A stretch of DNA of 64,000 nt, from positions 1 through 64,000 of the forward strand of contig CAVPDC010000018.1 of assembly GCA_963702595.1 (NCBI GenBank). The letters are read 5' to 3'. Below are positions 25,296-33,663 of the stretch, piece by piece (the first letter of the stretch is position 1; each line of letters starts with the position of its first letter). The notes below the pieces were generated by a model, which saw only the letters and a program-made list of their open reading frames with translations, was not told the origin of the DNA and did not search any database. Source of the DNA: JALORV01 sp963702595. GTDB taxonomy: Bacteria > Pseudomonadota > Gammaproteobacteria > Burkholderiales > Burkholderiaceae_F. The position numbers and the translations under genes are program-made.

Positions 25296-26278
25296 GCCGC
25301 AACCACTTGCGCGTTTGCCGGGACCGCTGTGCCAGTGGCCTGAAGCAGGTACAGGGGCTTGTCCAGCACACGAATGTCGATGGGCGCGCGCATGCGTGCC
25401 ACCTCACCGTCGAACGCCACGACGACCTCCCTGCGGCCGGGTGCGAGCGTCGGCTGCACCACCATGTGCTGGAACTCGAACCCCTCCACGCCGGCGGCTT
25501 CGCCCAGTCTGCCCATTGCTCCGTGCAGCATCAGCCCGATCATCGACAGCGATCCGATGGGCCGAAGCATCAGCGCGGCAATGCTGCCGTCGCCGGGCGT
25601 GCCGGCCAGCGTGTCTTCCGGCTCTGCACCGAACTGCTGCAGTTGCAGGCGGTTGTTGCCCACGAAGAGTGTCAGAGTCTGCACGTCGCGAACCGTGCCA
25701 CCCATCTCGATGTGCAGTCGCAGCCGGCGTTGTGCGCGCAGCAGCGTCGCACAGGCCGCCACGAACGCCACCCAGCGGCTGCGGCCGAAGCGGGCTTTGT
25801 AGGCTTCGCGGTCTTCCAGCAGGTCGGGATAGAGCCCGAGGCTGGCGTTGACCAGGAACACGCGGTCGTTGATGCCGGCCACCTGAACCGGCGCCGGCGC
25901 CGCACGCAGCAGCAGGCGGACCGCTTCGGTCGGGTCAGCGGGAATGCCATGCGTGCGGGCAAAGTAGTTGAACGTGCCCTGCGGCACCACCCCCATGGCA
26001 CAGCCCACGGCGTGCGCGGCCTGCGCCACCGTGTTGAGGGTGCCATCGCCACCGACGGCGACCACGGCCGTGCGGTCAGCGATAGCCTTTGTTGCAGCCT
26101 GGTGCGCTACGCCGGACAGTTCGGCGGGGCTGCAGAACAGCAGGTCACCTTGCCGTCCACCAGCCCGCAGCGCGGATTCGATGACTTCGCGCTTCGCCTC
26201 CGCGTCGCTGCTGCCCGCTACCGCATTGATGACGAACTGGAGCGGTGCCGCGGGTTCGAGCTCGGGGCAACTGGACAT
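25292..26278 (-). CDS. Diacylglycerol/lipid kinase family protein
   Basis: 328 residues; the start at 26278 (MSSCPELEPAAPLQFVINAV) is preferred because the family begins with this beta-strand and the upstream 29 codons look random. VVAVGGDGTLNTVAQA carries the GGDGT nucleotide-binding motif, and MGVVPQGTFNYFARTHGIP the following Gly-rich loop. The C-terminal lobe ends in FDGEVARMRAPIDIRVL. It likely phosphorylates diacylglycerol or a related lipid with ATP at the inner membrane. It follows the DUF3616 gene by 28 bp and overlaps the metallophosphoesterase by 4 bp, so the three probably form one transcript. Confidence 0.85.
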   Translation of the reverse strand: MSSCPELEPAAPLQFVINAVAGSSDAEAKREVIESALRAGGRQGDLLFCSPAELSGVAHQAATKAIADRTAVVAVGGDGTLNTVAQAAHAVGCAMGVVPQGTFNYFARTHGIPADPTEAVRLLLRAAPAPVQVAGINDRVFLVNASLGLYPDLLEDREAYKARFGRSRWVAFVAACATLLRAQRRLRLHIEMGGTVRDVQTLTLFVGNNRLQLQQFGAEPEDTLAGTPGDGSIAALMLRPIGSLSMIGLMLHGAMGRLGEAAGVEGFEFQHMVVQPTLAPGRREVVVAFDGEVARMRAPIDIRVLDKPLYLLQATGTAVPANAQVVAA

Positions 26279-26306
26279 GGTCAATCGAGACAGGCGGCGA
26301 AAGGTG

Positions 26307-27395
26307 TCAATCGTGGCGCAGCAGGTCACCGAAGACGGTGTGCTCGCCCTCCTTGCGATCGGCACCAGGTGCGTCGTACAGCACGAGCCAGCGCGCCTTG
26401 CCGCCCGACAGGGCCGGCGGCAGGTCGCAGATCGCCTCGGCTCGGTTGGTGCCGCGTCCGTGCGGCAGCGAGACCGACTCGGTCAGCGCCGACTCGAAGC
26501 GCACCGGCTCGCGGTTGGCCGCCAGCAGGGGCCGGGCTGCAGGCCACTTGAAGACACGGATCTCGCCGTTCAGCACCATCGTCGGGCCGGCCAGGATGTA
26601 TAGGTCATCTCCGGAGAAGTGCAGGTCCCGCACGCCCAGGCCGTCGAGCTGCAGGAAGTGCTTGCGGATCAACGTGCCACTGTCGTCCAGGGCCGCCAGG
26701 CGCAGCGGGTCGCTGCGGGTCTCGATCGCGATCTCGAGCAGTGCAGACCAGCCTCGCAGCACTGGGCCGCGCAGGCCGAGCAGCAGCCGGCGGCCGTCCA
26801 CGGCCAGGCCTTCGATGTCAAAGCCGTTGTCCTTGCCCGGGATTTCCATGTACGGCCCGAAGTGGGGGTCAGCGGCGAGCGCACGGGTGAGCAAGTTCGT
26901 TTGCGCATCTCCCTTCAGGCGCAGCGCCCGCCGGCCATCCTGCGCCAGCCGTACCAGGCAGGGCTCGCCCTTGGCGTCAGGCTCGATCGGCAGGCAGGCC
27001 AGCAGGCGCCGGTTGCCGTCGAGCGCTACCTTCGACAGTCGCTTGGCGTTGTCGACGTGATCCCGGTCCGGCTTGGCGTTCTTGCGCTTCAGGCCATGCG
27101 AGCCCACCACCCAGAGAAAGCCGTCGGCCACGGCCATGCCTTCCAGATCGGCCTCTTCCCCGGCCGTGCCGGGCAAGTCCAGCAGATCGGCAAGCGGGAA
27201 GTCTCGCACCTCGCCGAAGCGCAAGGCCTCGCACCCCACGGGGTCAAGCCGGCGCAGGCGGTCCAGGCCGCAGGCTTCGTCGCCCGCCACCCAGAGCCAG
27301 TCGCCGGTGAAGGCCGCCCCTGACAGATTGGATTGAACCAGGGAGTCAGGTGCGAACTCCAGACGGACGGCATTGGCGGTTCGAGCGTTGGGCAT
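26307..27395 (-). CDS. DUF3616 domain protein
   Basis: 362 residues. The start at 27395 (MPNARTANAVRLEFAP) has GGAG 9 nt before it. Repeating blades such as LEGMAVADGFLWVVGSHGLK, IEGLAVDGRRLLLGLRGPV and VRDLHFSGDDLYILAGPT indicate a beta-propeller of the DUF3616 type. No signal peptide is visible, so it is probably cytoplasmic. The family's function is unknown to me; the blades resemble those of phytase-like and esterase-like propellers. It leads the transcript with the lipid kinase (28-bp gap) and metallophosphoesterase, which hints at a phosphorylated substrate. Confidence 0.8.
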   Translation of the reverse strand: MPNARTANAVRLEFAPDSLVQSNLSGAAFTGDWLWVAGDEACGLDRLRRLDPVGCEALRFGEVRDFPLADLLDLPGTAGEEADLEGMAVADGFLWVVGSHGLKRKNAKPDRDHVDNAKRLSKVALDGNRRLLACLPIEPDAKGEPCLVRLAQDGRRALRLKGDAQTNLLTRALAADPHFGPYMEIPGKDNGFDIEGLAVDGRRLLLGLRGPVLRGWSALLEIAIETRSDPLRLAALDDSGTLIRKHFLQLDGLGVRDLHFSGDDLYILAGPTMVLNGEIRVFKWPAARPLLAANREPVRFESALTESVSLPHGRGTNRAEAICDLPPALSGGKARWLVLYDAPGADRKEGEHTVFGDLLRHD

Positions 27396-27599
27396 CGGGT
27401 GTTTCTCCAAAGGGTGACGAGCCACGAATGCATGCGCGCTGCAACGCTTGCCAGCCGGAGCCGCCAAACCCCGAAGTCTGCGTCCGAAGCTCCGTCCTAT
27501 GTTCAGGTTTATCCGATGTTCTCGTTCTTGAAAGGCTGCTTTTCCAGAACCGCTACGCGCCTCACATTCCGTCTGTCCCTCAACCGCTGGAGATCCGTG

Positions 27600-27941
27600 A
27601 TGCAAGTGCTCTTCAAGTCCCGCCATCCGCAAGCCACTGCCCTGCGCGACCTGACCGAGCGCCGCGTGCGCTTCGTGCTGCGACGCCTGGGCTGGCTGGT
27701 GCCACGCGCCGAGGTGCAGATGTCGGACGTGAACGGACCGCGCGGCGGCATCGACAAGCGCTGCCAGGTAGAACTCCGGACCGATGGAGCAGGGTCGGTG
27801 GTCGTCGCCTCCGTGGCCAGCGACTGGCGCACTGCCCTGGACAACGCGCTGGCGCGCGCTGCGCGCTTTCTCATGCGCCTGTTGCGCCGAGAGAGTGACT
27901 CCCGCCGCATACGCCAACGCTTCATCAGTCACGAACGCTGA
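27600..27941 (+). CDS. HPF/RaiA-like ribosome hibernation protein
   Basis: 113 residues from the ATG at 27600, with GGAG 7 nt before it. MQVLFKSRHPQATALRDLTE and RRVRFVLRRLGWLVPRAEVQ show the beta-alpha fold and basic helix of the HPF/RaiA (sigma-54 modulation) family, and the body ends with a helix ALDNALARAARFLMRLLRR. Such proteins bind the decoding centre and silence ribosomes in stationary phase or energy stress. Compared with classical HPF the C-terminus is shorter and more basic, typical of copies in stress islands that accompany usp genes. Divergent from the DUF3616 gene; 27 bp before the Bax-inhibitor-1 gene in the same orientation. Confidence 0.75.
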   Translation: MQVLFKSRHPQATALRDLTERRVRFVLRRLGWLVPRAEVQMSDVNGPRGGIDKRCQVELRTDGAGSVVVASVASDWRTALDNALARAARFLMRLLRRESDSRRIRQRFISHER

Positions 27942-27968
27942 ACCCGAACGACTCTAGGACTCGACACC

Positions 27969-28685
27969 ATGAACTCCATGACGCCCATCCCCTCGACTGC
28001 CCGCCCGGAGGCCGCGCATTCGGCGCCGCTCGCCGCAGGCAGCGCGACACCCACGGATGTCGCCGGTACGAGCCGTGTGCTGCGCAACACGTACGCCTTG
28101 CTGTCGATGACGCTGCTATTCAGCGCGGCCACCGCCGCTGCCAGCGTCGCGTTCCAGCTGCCGACGCCGGGCATCGTGCTGACCTTAGGCGGCTACTTCG
28201 GCCTGCTCTTCGCCGTCTACAAGTTCAAGAACAGCGGCTGGGCCTTGCCGGCGGTGTTTGCGCTGACGGGCTTCATGGGCTACTCACTGGGGCCGGTGCT
28301 GGCCAAGTCGCTGGCACTGCCCGGTGGTGCACAGGTCGTGACCTTGGCCCTAGCAGCCACGGGCGCCACCTTCATGGCCTTGTCAGCCTGGGTCTTGACG
28401 ACCCGTCGCGACTTCAGCTTCATGGGCGGTTTTCTGTTCGCCGGCATGGTCATCGCGTTGATCGCGGGCCTGGGCGCGGTGTTCCTGCAGGTTCCGGCGC
28501 TGGGCCTGGCCGTGGCCGCGATGGTCGCGCTGCTGTCGGCCGGCCTGATCCTGTTCGAGACCAGCCGCATCGTCACCGGCGGCGAAACCAACTACGTGCT
28601 GGCCACCGTCGGGCTGTACGTCTCGATCTTCAACCTGTTCACGAGTCTGCTCAGCCTGTTCGGCTTCGGCAGCTCTGACGAATGA
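27969..28685 (+). CDS. Bax inhibitor-1 / YccA-like membrane protein
   Basis: 238 residues: a polar N-terminus of about 35 residues, then seven hydrophobic helices from SRVLRNTYALLSMTLLFSAA onward. SAWVLTTRRDFSFMGGFLFA and ETSRIVTGGETNYVLATVGL are signature stretches of the BI-1 family, the latter with the conserved acidic residues proposed to gate calcium. Bacterial relatives (YccA, YbhL) interact with the FtsH membrane protease or leak calcium. It follows the HPF-like gene closely, so both are likely made under stress, and a small ORF with a good ribosome-binding site follows 20 bp later. Confidence 0.9.
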   Translation: MNSMTPIPSTARPEAAHSAPLAAGSATPTDVAGTSRVLRNTYALLSMTLLFSAATAAASVAFQLPTPGIVLTLGGYFGLLFAVYKFKNSGWALPAVFALTGFMGYSLGPVLAKSLALPGGAQVVTLALAATGATFMALSAWVLTTRRDFSFMGGFLFAGMVIALIAGLGAVFLQVPALGLAVAAMVALLSAGLILFETSRIVTGGETNYVLATVGLYVSIFNLFTSLLSLFGFGSSDE

Positions 28686-28705
28686 ACCCTCACTAGGAGC
28701 ACACC

Positions 28706-28816
28706 ATGAAATCCCCGACCTGCACCGACACCGCGCTCGTGGTGAGCGACCGCCAGGGCGTCGAGAGCAGGTCGGAAGTGCCCCAGGGAGTGCCCATGAT
28801 CGTGTCGTCTCGATGA
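28706..28816 (+). CDS. Short 36-residue ORF, possibly a truncated gene
   Basis: ATG at 28706 with AGGAG 6 nt before it and only 20 bp after the BI-1 gene. It begins MKSPTCTDTALVVSDRQGVE and ends at 28816. The strong ribosome-binding site argues that translation starts here, but the product resembles nothing I know and may be the start of a gene cut off before the repeat at 28931. Confidence 0.4.
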   Translation: MKSPTCTDTALVVSDRQGVESRSEVPQGVPMIVSSR

Positions 28817-28930
28817 TGGCTCTGTCCGCTATGGAGACACAACCGCTATGAGTGTTGATGGCCGATCAGCGACGCGAAATGAGCGCAAGGTCAATCAGTT
28901 CGGTGATCAGTGCCGAATAACTGAGCCCAG

Positions 28931-29039
28931 GGTTCAAAACGCCGTTTTGCGGGGTGGTCAACACTCTGGCAGGTTAGGCGAACCTTCGCTGCATCAATCA
29001 CTTGCACAACGGTCAACTAGATAACTCGCAGACATCAGC
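28931..29039 (+). repeat. Repeat A, copy 2, overlapping the nagZ 3' end
   Basis: Direct match to 15079-15188. The palindrome is AAAACG-C-CGTTTT here. Its right 27 bases encode, on the minus strand, the last codons of nagZ (ADVCELSS and stop). A related word GCGCAAGGTCAATCAG also occurs just before it at about 28888. This copy marks the border between accessory and core DNA and is a candidate integration scar. Confidence 0.8.
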
Positions 29040-30032
29040 CCGAGCCTGTTGGTAAAGCTCCGTCGACTGGAGCTTGTCGATCCCTGCCGCAGCGCCTCGG
29101 GGTCGCAGTCTTCCGTAGCGCTCGTCGAAGACCTTTGGCCGCCGCCACCGCAGGCCGGACAAGACAGCATCCATCGCGGCGGTGTCGCTGCAAACCAGGA
29201 CCAGGTCGCAACCCGCACCGAGCCCGGCCCTGGCGCGCTCGACGACGCTGCCTTGGCTGCTGGCTCCTTCCATCAGCAAGTCGTCGGTGAACGCCGCACC
29301 GGCGAAACCGAACTGCCCGCGCAGGATCCGCAGCCAGCGCGACGAGAATCCTGCTGGCCCCGTGTCCACCTGGTCGTAAATGACGTGGGCCGGCATGACC
29401 CCCGTGAGCTGCGGCCCCAGCCAGCGATACGGCGCGGCATCACGCGCCAGGATCTCTGCCTTGCTGCGCTCGTCGTGCGGAATGGCGATATGCGAGTCGG
29501 CCTCCGCCCAGCCGTGACCAGGGAAATGCTTGCCGCAGTTCGACATGCCGGCCATCGCCAGCCCGTGGCACAGCTGTGACGCCAGCATGGCGACGACTCG
29601 AGGATCGGAATGAAGCGCCCGATCGCCGATGACGTCGCTGCGCCCCCAGTCGAGATCGAGCACCGGTGTGAAGCTGAGGTCGACGCCATGCGCACGAAGC
29701 TCCGACGCAAGAACGTAGCCGAACGAGGCGGCGACGCGAGAGGCCTGCAGTACGTCCCTGTCCCAGAGTTCACCCAGGCGCCGCATCGCCGGCAGACGCG
29801 TGAAGCCATTGCGGAACCTCTGCACGCGCCCACCCTCGTGGTCGACCGCGATCAGCAGCGGCGGATCGCGCAGCGCGTGGATTGAGGCCGTCAGCCGGCA
29901 AAGCTGCTCCGGGGAGTCGAAGTTGCGCGAGAACAGGATCACCATGCCGACCAGCGGATGTACCAGCCGCTCGCGTTCTTCCGTGGAGAGCTCCAGCCCA
30001 TCGATGCCGACGACCACGGGGCCAACCGTCAT
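29013..30032 (-). CDS. nagZ: Beta-N-acetylhexosaminidase NagZ
   Basis: 339 residues, family GH3, cytoplasmic; removes N-acetylglucosamine from anhydromuropeptides in peptidoglycan recycling. AVDHEGGRVQRFR, NCGKHFPGHGWAEADSHIAI and the nucleophile Asp in AAFTDDLLMEGA are all in place. The start overlaps acpS by 4 bp. The last eight codons lie in repeat A, so the natural C-terminus may have been replaced or the repeat may have arisen from this end; either way the catalytic domain is complete. Confidence 0.93.
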   Translation of the reverse strand: MTVGPVVVGIDGLELSTEERERLVHPLVGMVILFSRNFDSPEQLCRLTASIHALRDPPLLIAVDHEGGRVQRFRNGFTRLPAMRRLGELWDRDVLQASRVAASFGYVLASELRAHGVDLSFTPVLDLDWGRSDVIGDRALHSDPRVVAMLASQLCHGLAMAGMSNCGKHFPGHGWAEADSHIAIPHDERSKAEILARDAAPYRWLGPQLTGVMPAHVIYDQVDTGPAGFSSRWLRILRGQFGFAGAAFTDDLLMEGASSQGSVVERARAGLGAGCDLVLVCSDTAAMDAVLSGLRWRRPKVFDERYGRLRPRGAAAGIDKLQSTELYQQARADVCELSS

Positions 30033-30433
30033 GCGCCCTCCTCCGCTTCAGCGATGGCGTACGCCATGGCAAACAAGCGCTCGTCGGTGATCGACACATG
30101 CAGTCTCAGCTTCCGCCCCTGCGCGAACTGCCGCAGTTCCGCGCTGCTGAGGAACACAATGGGCCGGCCGGAGGGCTCATTGACGATTTCGACGGCTCGC
30201 CATGACATCGGGGTGCGCATGCCGAGCCCCAGCGCCTTGGAGATAGCTTCCTTGGCGGCAAATCGGGTGGCGAGGAACGTGAGGCCCCGCTCGTCCGAAC
30301 GCGCCCGCCTCGCGTGGTAGCGCTCGAGTTCACGCGGACCCAGGATCCTGCGGGCGAAGCGTTCGCCAAAGCGCAGATAAGCGGCCCGGATGCGCGCAAT
30401 CTCGATCAGGTCCGTGCCAACGCCGTAGATCAC
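30029..30433 (-). CDS. acpS: Holo-[acyl-carrier-protein] synthase
   Basis: 134 residues. GVGTDLIEIARIR at the start and TRFAAKEAISKALGLGM in the middle give the magnesium-binding Asp and the KEA motif of the AcpS family. It transfers 4'-phosphopantetheine from CoA to the Ser of AcpP, whose gene is 12 kb away in this window. It sits between pdxJ (2-bp gap) and nagZ (4-bp overlap), the usual order in betaproteobacteria. Confidence 0.95.
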   Translation of the reverse strand: MIYGVGTDLIEIARIRAAYLRFGERFARRILGPRELERYHARRARSDERGLTFLATRFAAKEAISKALGLGMRTPMSWRAVEIVNEPSGRPIVFLSSAELRQFAQGRKLRLHVSITDERLFAMAYAIAEAEEGA

Positions 30434-30435
30434 GA

Positions 30436-31173
30436 TCAGGCCCCTGCCTTGCGGATCTCGGCGAGGTACAGGCGCACCGTGACTTCCAGGCCGAACTCGA
30501 GCGCATCGGCGATCAATGCATGGCCGATCGAGACTTCATCGGCGCCCACCGCGCGCAGGAACGGTGCGAGGTTGTCCCGATTGAGGTCATGCCCGGCGTT
30601 CACACCGAGTCCGGCGCGCCGCGCGGCGTTGGCGGCGGCTACATAGCGACCGAGCACCTCCTCCTGTGCCGCTGTTCCAAATGCCTGCGCGTACGGTTCC
30701 GTGTAGAGCTCGATGCGGTCCGCACCCAGCGCAGCCGCGTGTTCCATGGCGGCGGGCACAGGATCCATGAAGAGGCTGACACGGGCACCCAGTTCGCGCG
30801 CCTGTCGCACCAGCGGCGCCAGCCGCTCCTTGTCGGCAGGGAGATTCCAGCCGTGGTCCGACGTGAACGCTCCGGACTCATCGGGGACGAACGTGCATTG
30901 ATCAGGATGGACCTGTGCCACGAAGTCGAGCAGACCGTGAAATGGGTTGCCTTCGATGTTGAACTCGCAACTCGGCCACTTTTCGAGCAGTGCCGACAAC
31001 TGCGCGACGTCCGGCGCGCGCACATGGCGCCCATCCGGCCGCGGGTGGACCGTGATGCCATCGGCGCCCGCCTCCAGCGCCAGCACGGCCGCATGCTCGA
31101 CGCTCGGAATGCCGATCGTGCGCGTGTTGCGCAGCAGGGCGACCTTGTTGAGGTTGACGCTGAGCGCCGTCAT
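30436..31173 (-). CDS. pdxJ: Pyridoxine 5'-phosphate synthase
   Basis: 245 residues, TIM barrel, standard length. SVNLNKVALLRNTRTIGIPS at the start, GADGITVHPRPDGRHV and NAGHDLNRDNL are family signatures. It condenses 1-deoxyxylulose 5-phosphate with aminoacetone phosphate derivative to form pyridoxine phosphate (vitamin B6). It is 22 bp behind recO and 2 bp before acpS in one transcript. Confidence 0.96.
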   Translation of the reverse strand: MTALSVNLNKVALLRNTRTIGIPSVEHAAVLALEAGADGITVHPRPDGRHVRAPDVAQLSALLEKWPSCEFNIEGNPFHGLLDFVAQVHPDQCTFVPDESGAFTSDHGWNLPADKERLAPLVRQARELGARVSLFMDPVPAAMEHAAALGADRIELYTEPYAQAFGTAAQEEVLGRYVAAANAARRAGLGVNAGHDLNRDNLAPFLRAVGADEVSIGHALIADALEFGLEVTVRLYLAEIRKAGA

Positions 31174-31194
31174 GGGTTCGGGGTGGGTGATGCG

Positions 31195-31971
31195 TCAGAG
31201 CTGGTGAAGGTCGAGCAGAATGCGGCGCGTGTTGAGAGGCTTTCCTTCGAGATGGTAGCGAATCAGATGTCGCAGCATGGTCTTGGCCTCGGACGCCACG
31301 GATGCATCCTCGAAGTCGCCGCGGGCCATCGCCAGCAATGTCGTTCCCGACACGCGTGAGCCGTGCTCGTCGCGCGCATGCGCCACCACTCGGTGAGCCC
31401 CGGCCTCGACGCGAAAGACGTACTCGGCCCGTGGGTCGATCGGCTTACCGTCGGTGCAGCGGTCTAGCGGCACCCCGTACCCGACCTCGCGCAGCAGATC
31501 GAGCTCGAAAGCGCGCAGCGCGACGTCGAGCCGGGCGTCACCCAGCCCGTGCAGCATGTCGAGGTAGCTCGCGAACAGGCGCTCGTGCGGATCCGCGCGC
31601 GCCAGCAGGCGCACGATCAGTTCATTGGCGTAGAAGGCGGAGAGCAAGGCACCCCCTCGCAGTGGAGCCAGGCCGCCGACCCACTCAACACGCACGAGGT
31701 TCTTGGCTTCGCTGCGGCCGCTCCACGAGAAGGCGAGTGGCGTGAACGGCGAGAGCAGGCCGCGGAACTGCGACGTGGGACGCTTCGCTCCGCGCGCAAC
31801 CAGTGACATGCGGCCGAAATCGCGCGTGAACGCCTCGACGATCAGGCTGGTCTCGCGCCAAGCTGTTGTGTGCAGGACAAAGCCCGGCTGATGGTCGACC
31901 CGCGCCTCGTCCCGGCGGCGTCGCGGGGTGACGCCCTTTCCGGCCACAGCCACGCTCTCAGCCATAGCCAA
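31195..31971 (-). CDS. recO: DNA repair protein RecO
   Basis: 258 residues. The OB-fold N-terminus (GFVLHTTAWRETSLIVEAFT) and the SLVARGAKRP stretch are typical; the helical C-terminal domain includes LLREVGYGVPLDRC. Many RecO proteins carry a CxxC zinc site, and only part of it is visible here. RecO loads RecA on SSB-coated gaps in the RecFOR pathway. The first 25 residues are basic and not conserved, so the start may be up to 27 codons downstream. Overlaps the end of era by 14 bp. Confidence 0.94.
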   Translation of the reverse strand: MAMAESVAVAGKGVTPRRRRDEARVDHQPGFVLHTTAWRETSLIVEAFTRDFGRMSLVARGAKRPTSQFRGLLSPFTPLAFSWSGRSEAKNLVRVEWVGGLAPLRGGALLSAFYANELIVRLLARADPHERLFASYLDMLHGLGDARLDVALRAFELDLLREVGYGVPLDRCTDGKPIDPRAEYVFRVEAGAHRVVAHARDEHGSRVSGTTLLAMARGDFEDASVASEAKTMLRHLIRYHLEGKPLNTRRILLDLHQL

Positions 31972-32851
31972 GCTTGCGTAGCGCCGACGGATCGTCGCTC
32001 CAGCCCTTCCGCACCCTTACCCAGACCTCGAGGTGCACCGACTTGCCGAGCATTTCCTGGATCTCGGCGCGCGCGAGGCGGGAGATCTCACGCAGCTTCG
32101 CGCCCTCCTTGCCGATGACGATGCCCTTGTGCGAATCCCGGTCCACCACCAGTGTCGCGATGATCTCGGCGCCGGCGTCGGTCTCGTCCCAGCGGTCGAT
32201 GGTCACCGCGACGCCATAGGGCAGTTCATCGCCCAGCAGGCGATAAGCCTTTTCGCGAATGCGCTCGGCAGTGAGAAAGCGCGCACTGCGGTCGGTGTAC
32301 TGGTCGGCGTCGAAGAGCGGCATGCCTTCCGGCAGCAGCGCGCGGACTTCCTTGAGCAGATCGTCGAGCTGGCGCTGCCTCTCGGCGCTGACAGGAACGA
32401 TCGCGTGAAACGGATAGCGCTGCATGGAGGTCGCCATCAAAGGCAGCAGCCGCTCGCGCTGCGCGATGAGATCGATCTTGTTCAGCACGAGGATCACCCG
32501 GTCGGAAGCCGGCGGCAACAGGCTTACTACGGTGTCATCCGCCGCGGTCCAGCCGGCCGCATCAATGACGAGGACAATCGCATCGACGTCCGTCAGTGCC
32601 CCGGTGACGGCCTGGTTCATGCGCGTGTTCAACGCGCTGCGATGGCGCCGCTGGAATCCGGGCGTATCCACGAAGATGTACTGCGCATCCGCATCAGTGC
32701 GAACGCCGAGGATGCGATCGCGCGTGGTCTGCGGCTTGCGGGACGTGATGCTGACGCGCTCCCCAACCAGCGCGTTGACAAGCGTCGACTTGCCGACATT
32801 CGGACGGCCAATGACCGCCACCATGCCGACGCGGCGCACTGCTTCCGTCAT
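31958..32851 (-). CDS. era: GTPase Era
   Basis: 297 residues from the ATG at 32851, overlapping the rnc stop by one base (TGATG). G motifs: GRPNVGKSTLVNAL, DTPGFQ and NKID; the C-terminal KH domain shows GIVIGKEGAKLREISRLARA. Era binds 16S rRNA near its 3' end and helps 30S assembly. Coupling with rnc reflects their joint role in rRNA maturation. Confidence 0.97.
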   Translation of the reverse strand: MTEAVRRVGMVAVIGRPNVGKSTLVNALVGERVSITSRKPQTTRDRILGVRTDADAQYIFVDTPGFQRRHRSALNTRMNQAVTGALTDVDAIVLVIDAAGWTAADDTVVSLLPPASDRVILVLNKIDLIAQRERLLPLMATSMQRYPFHAIVPVSAERQRQLDDLLKEVRALLPEGMPLFDADQYTDRSARFLTAERIREKAYRLLGDELPYGVAVTIDRWDETDAGAEIIATLVVDRDSHKGIVIGKEGAKLREISRLARAEIQEMLGKSVHLEVWVRVRKGWSDDPSALRKLGYG

Positions 32852-33639
32852 CAGGCAGGGTCGCGCGTGGTCAAAGTGTCCGGCGCCGGAGTCGCCGGCT
32901 CGGACGCGGCACCCTCTGCGGCAGCGGGTGCGGCAGCCTTCTTGCGCGTGCGCCTGCCCAGGTGAGCGATGGCAAGTTGCGCCGCTTCGAAGGCCTGCTT
33001 CGCGGCAGACTGCTCCGCCGCGCGCCGGCTGCGACCGGTACCGTGCACGCTGATTTCGAGCTTCGGAATCGCGCACTCGACCTCGAACTCCTGGTTGTGC
33101 GCGGCACCTCGCGTCTCGACCACCGTGTACACGGGCAGCGCAATGCGCTTGCCCTGCAGGTATTCCTGCAGCAGCGTTTTGCTGTCCTTGCCGAGCGTCT
33201 TCGGATCGACGGTCTTGAGCACCGGGTCAAAGAGCTTGCCGATGACACTCTTTGCCGCGTCAAAGCCGCTGTCGAGGAAAATGGCACCGAAAATGGCTTC
33301 CACCGTGTCGGCGAGGATCGACGGGCGGCGGAACCCGCCGCTCTTCATTTCGCCCTCGCCCAGCCGCATGAAATCAGACAGCACCAGGCGCTCGGCGATA
33401 TCAGCTAGCGATTGCTGTTTGACCAGGTTGGCGCGCAGGCGCGAGAGGTCGCCCTCGTCTAGTCGCGTGTACTTCTGGAACAGGATCTGCGCGATGGCGC
33501 AGTTCAGCACCGCGTCGCCGAGAAACTCCAGACGCTCGTTATGAATCGCGCCGTGGCTGCGGTGCGTAACGGCCTGCTCGAGCAGCGCATGCTGGACGAA
33601 CGTGTAGGCGAGGCGCCCTTCAAGCGCCAGAAGTTCCAT
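32851..33639 (-). CDS. rnc: Ribonuclease III
   Basis: 262 residues. The signature HNERLEFLGDAVL gives the catalytic metal-binding residues, with the second acidic site in ADTVEAIFGAIFLD; the double-stranded RNA-binding domain covers about 155-225 (KTLLQEYLQGKRIALPVYTV). The Ala/Pro-rich tail of some 35 residues is longer than in E. coli and unlikely to be structured. It cuts double-stranded rRNA precursors and regulatory duplexes. Confidence 0.97.
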   Translation of the reverse strand: MELLALEGRLAYTFVQHALLEQAVTHRSHGAIHNERLEFLGDAVLNCAIAQILFQKYTRLDEGDLSRLRANLVKQQSLADIAERLVLSDFMRLGEGEMKSGGFRRPSILADTVEAIFGAIFLDSGFDAAKSVIGKLFDPVLKTVDPKTLGKDSKTLLQEYLQGKRIALPVYTVVETRGAAHNQEFEVECAIPKLEISVHGTGRSRRAAEQSAAKQAFEAAQLAIAHLGRRTRKKAAAPAAAEGAASEPATPAPDTLTTRDPA

Positions 33640-33663
33640 CGGATCCGGTTCCCGGCAGGCCGC

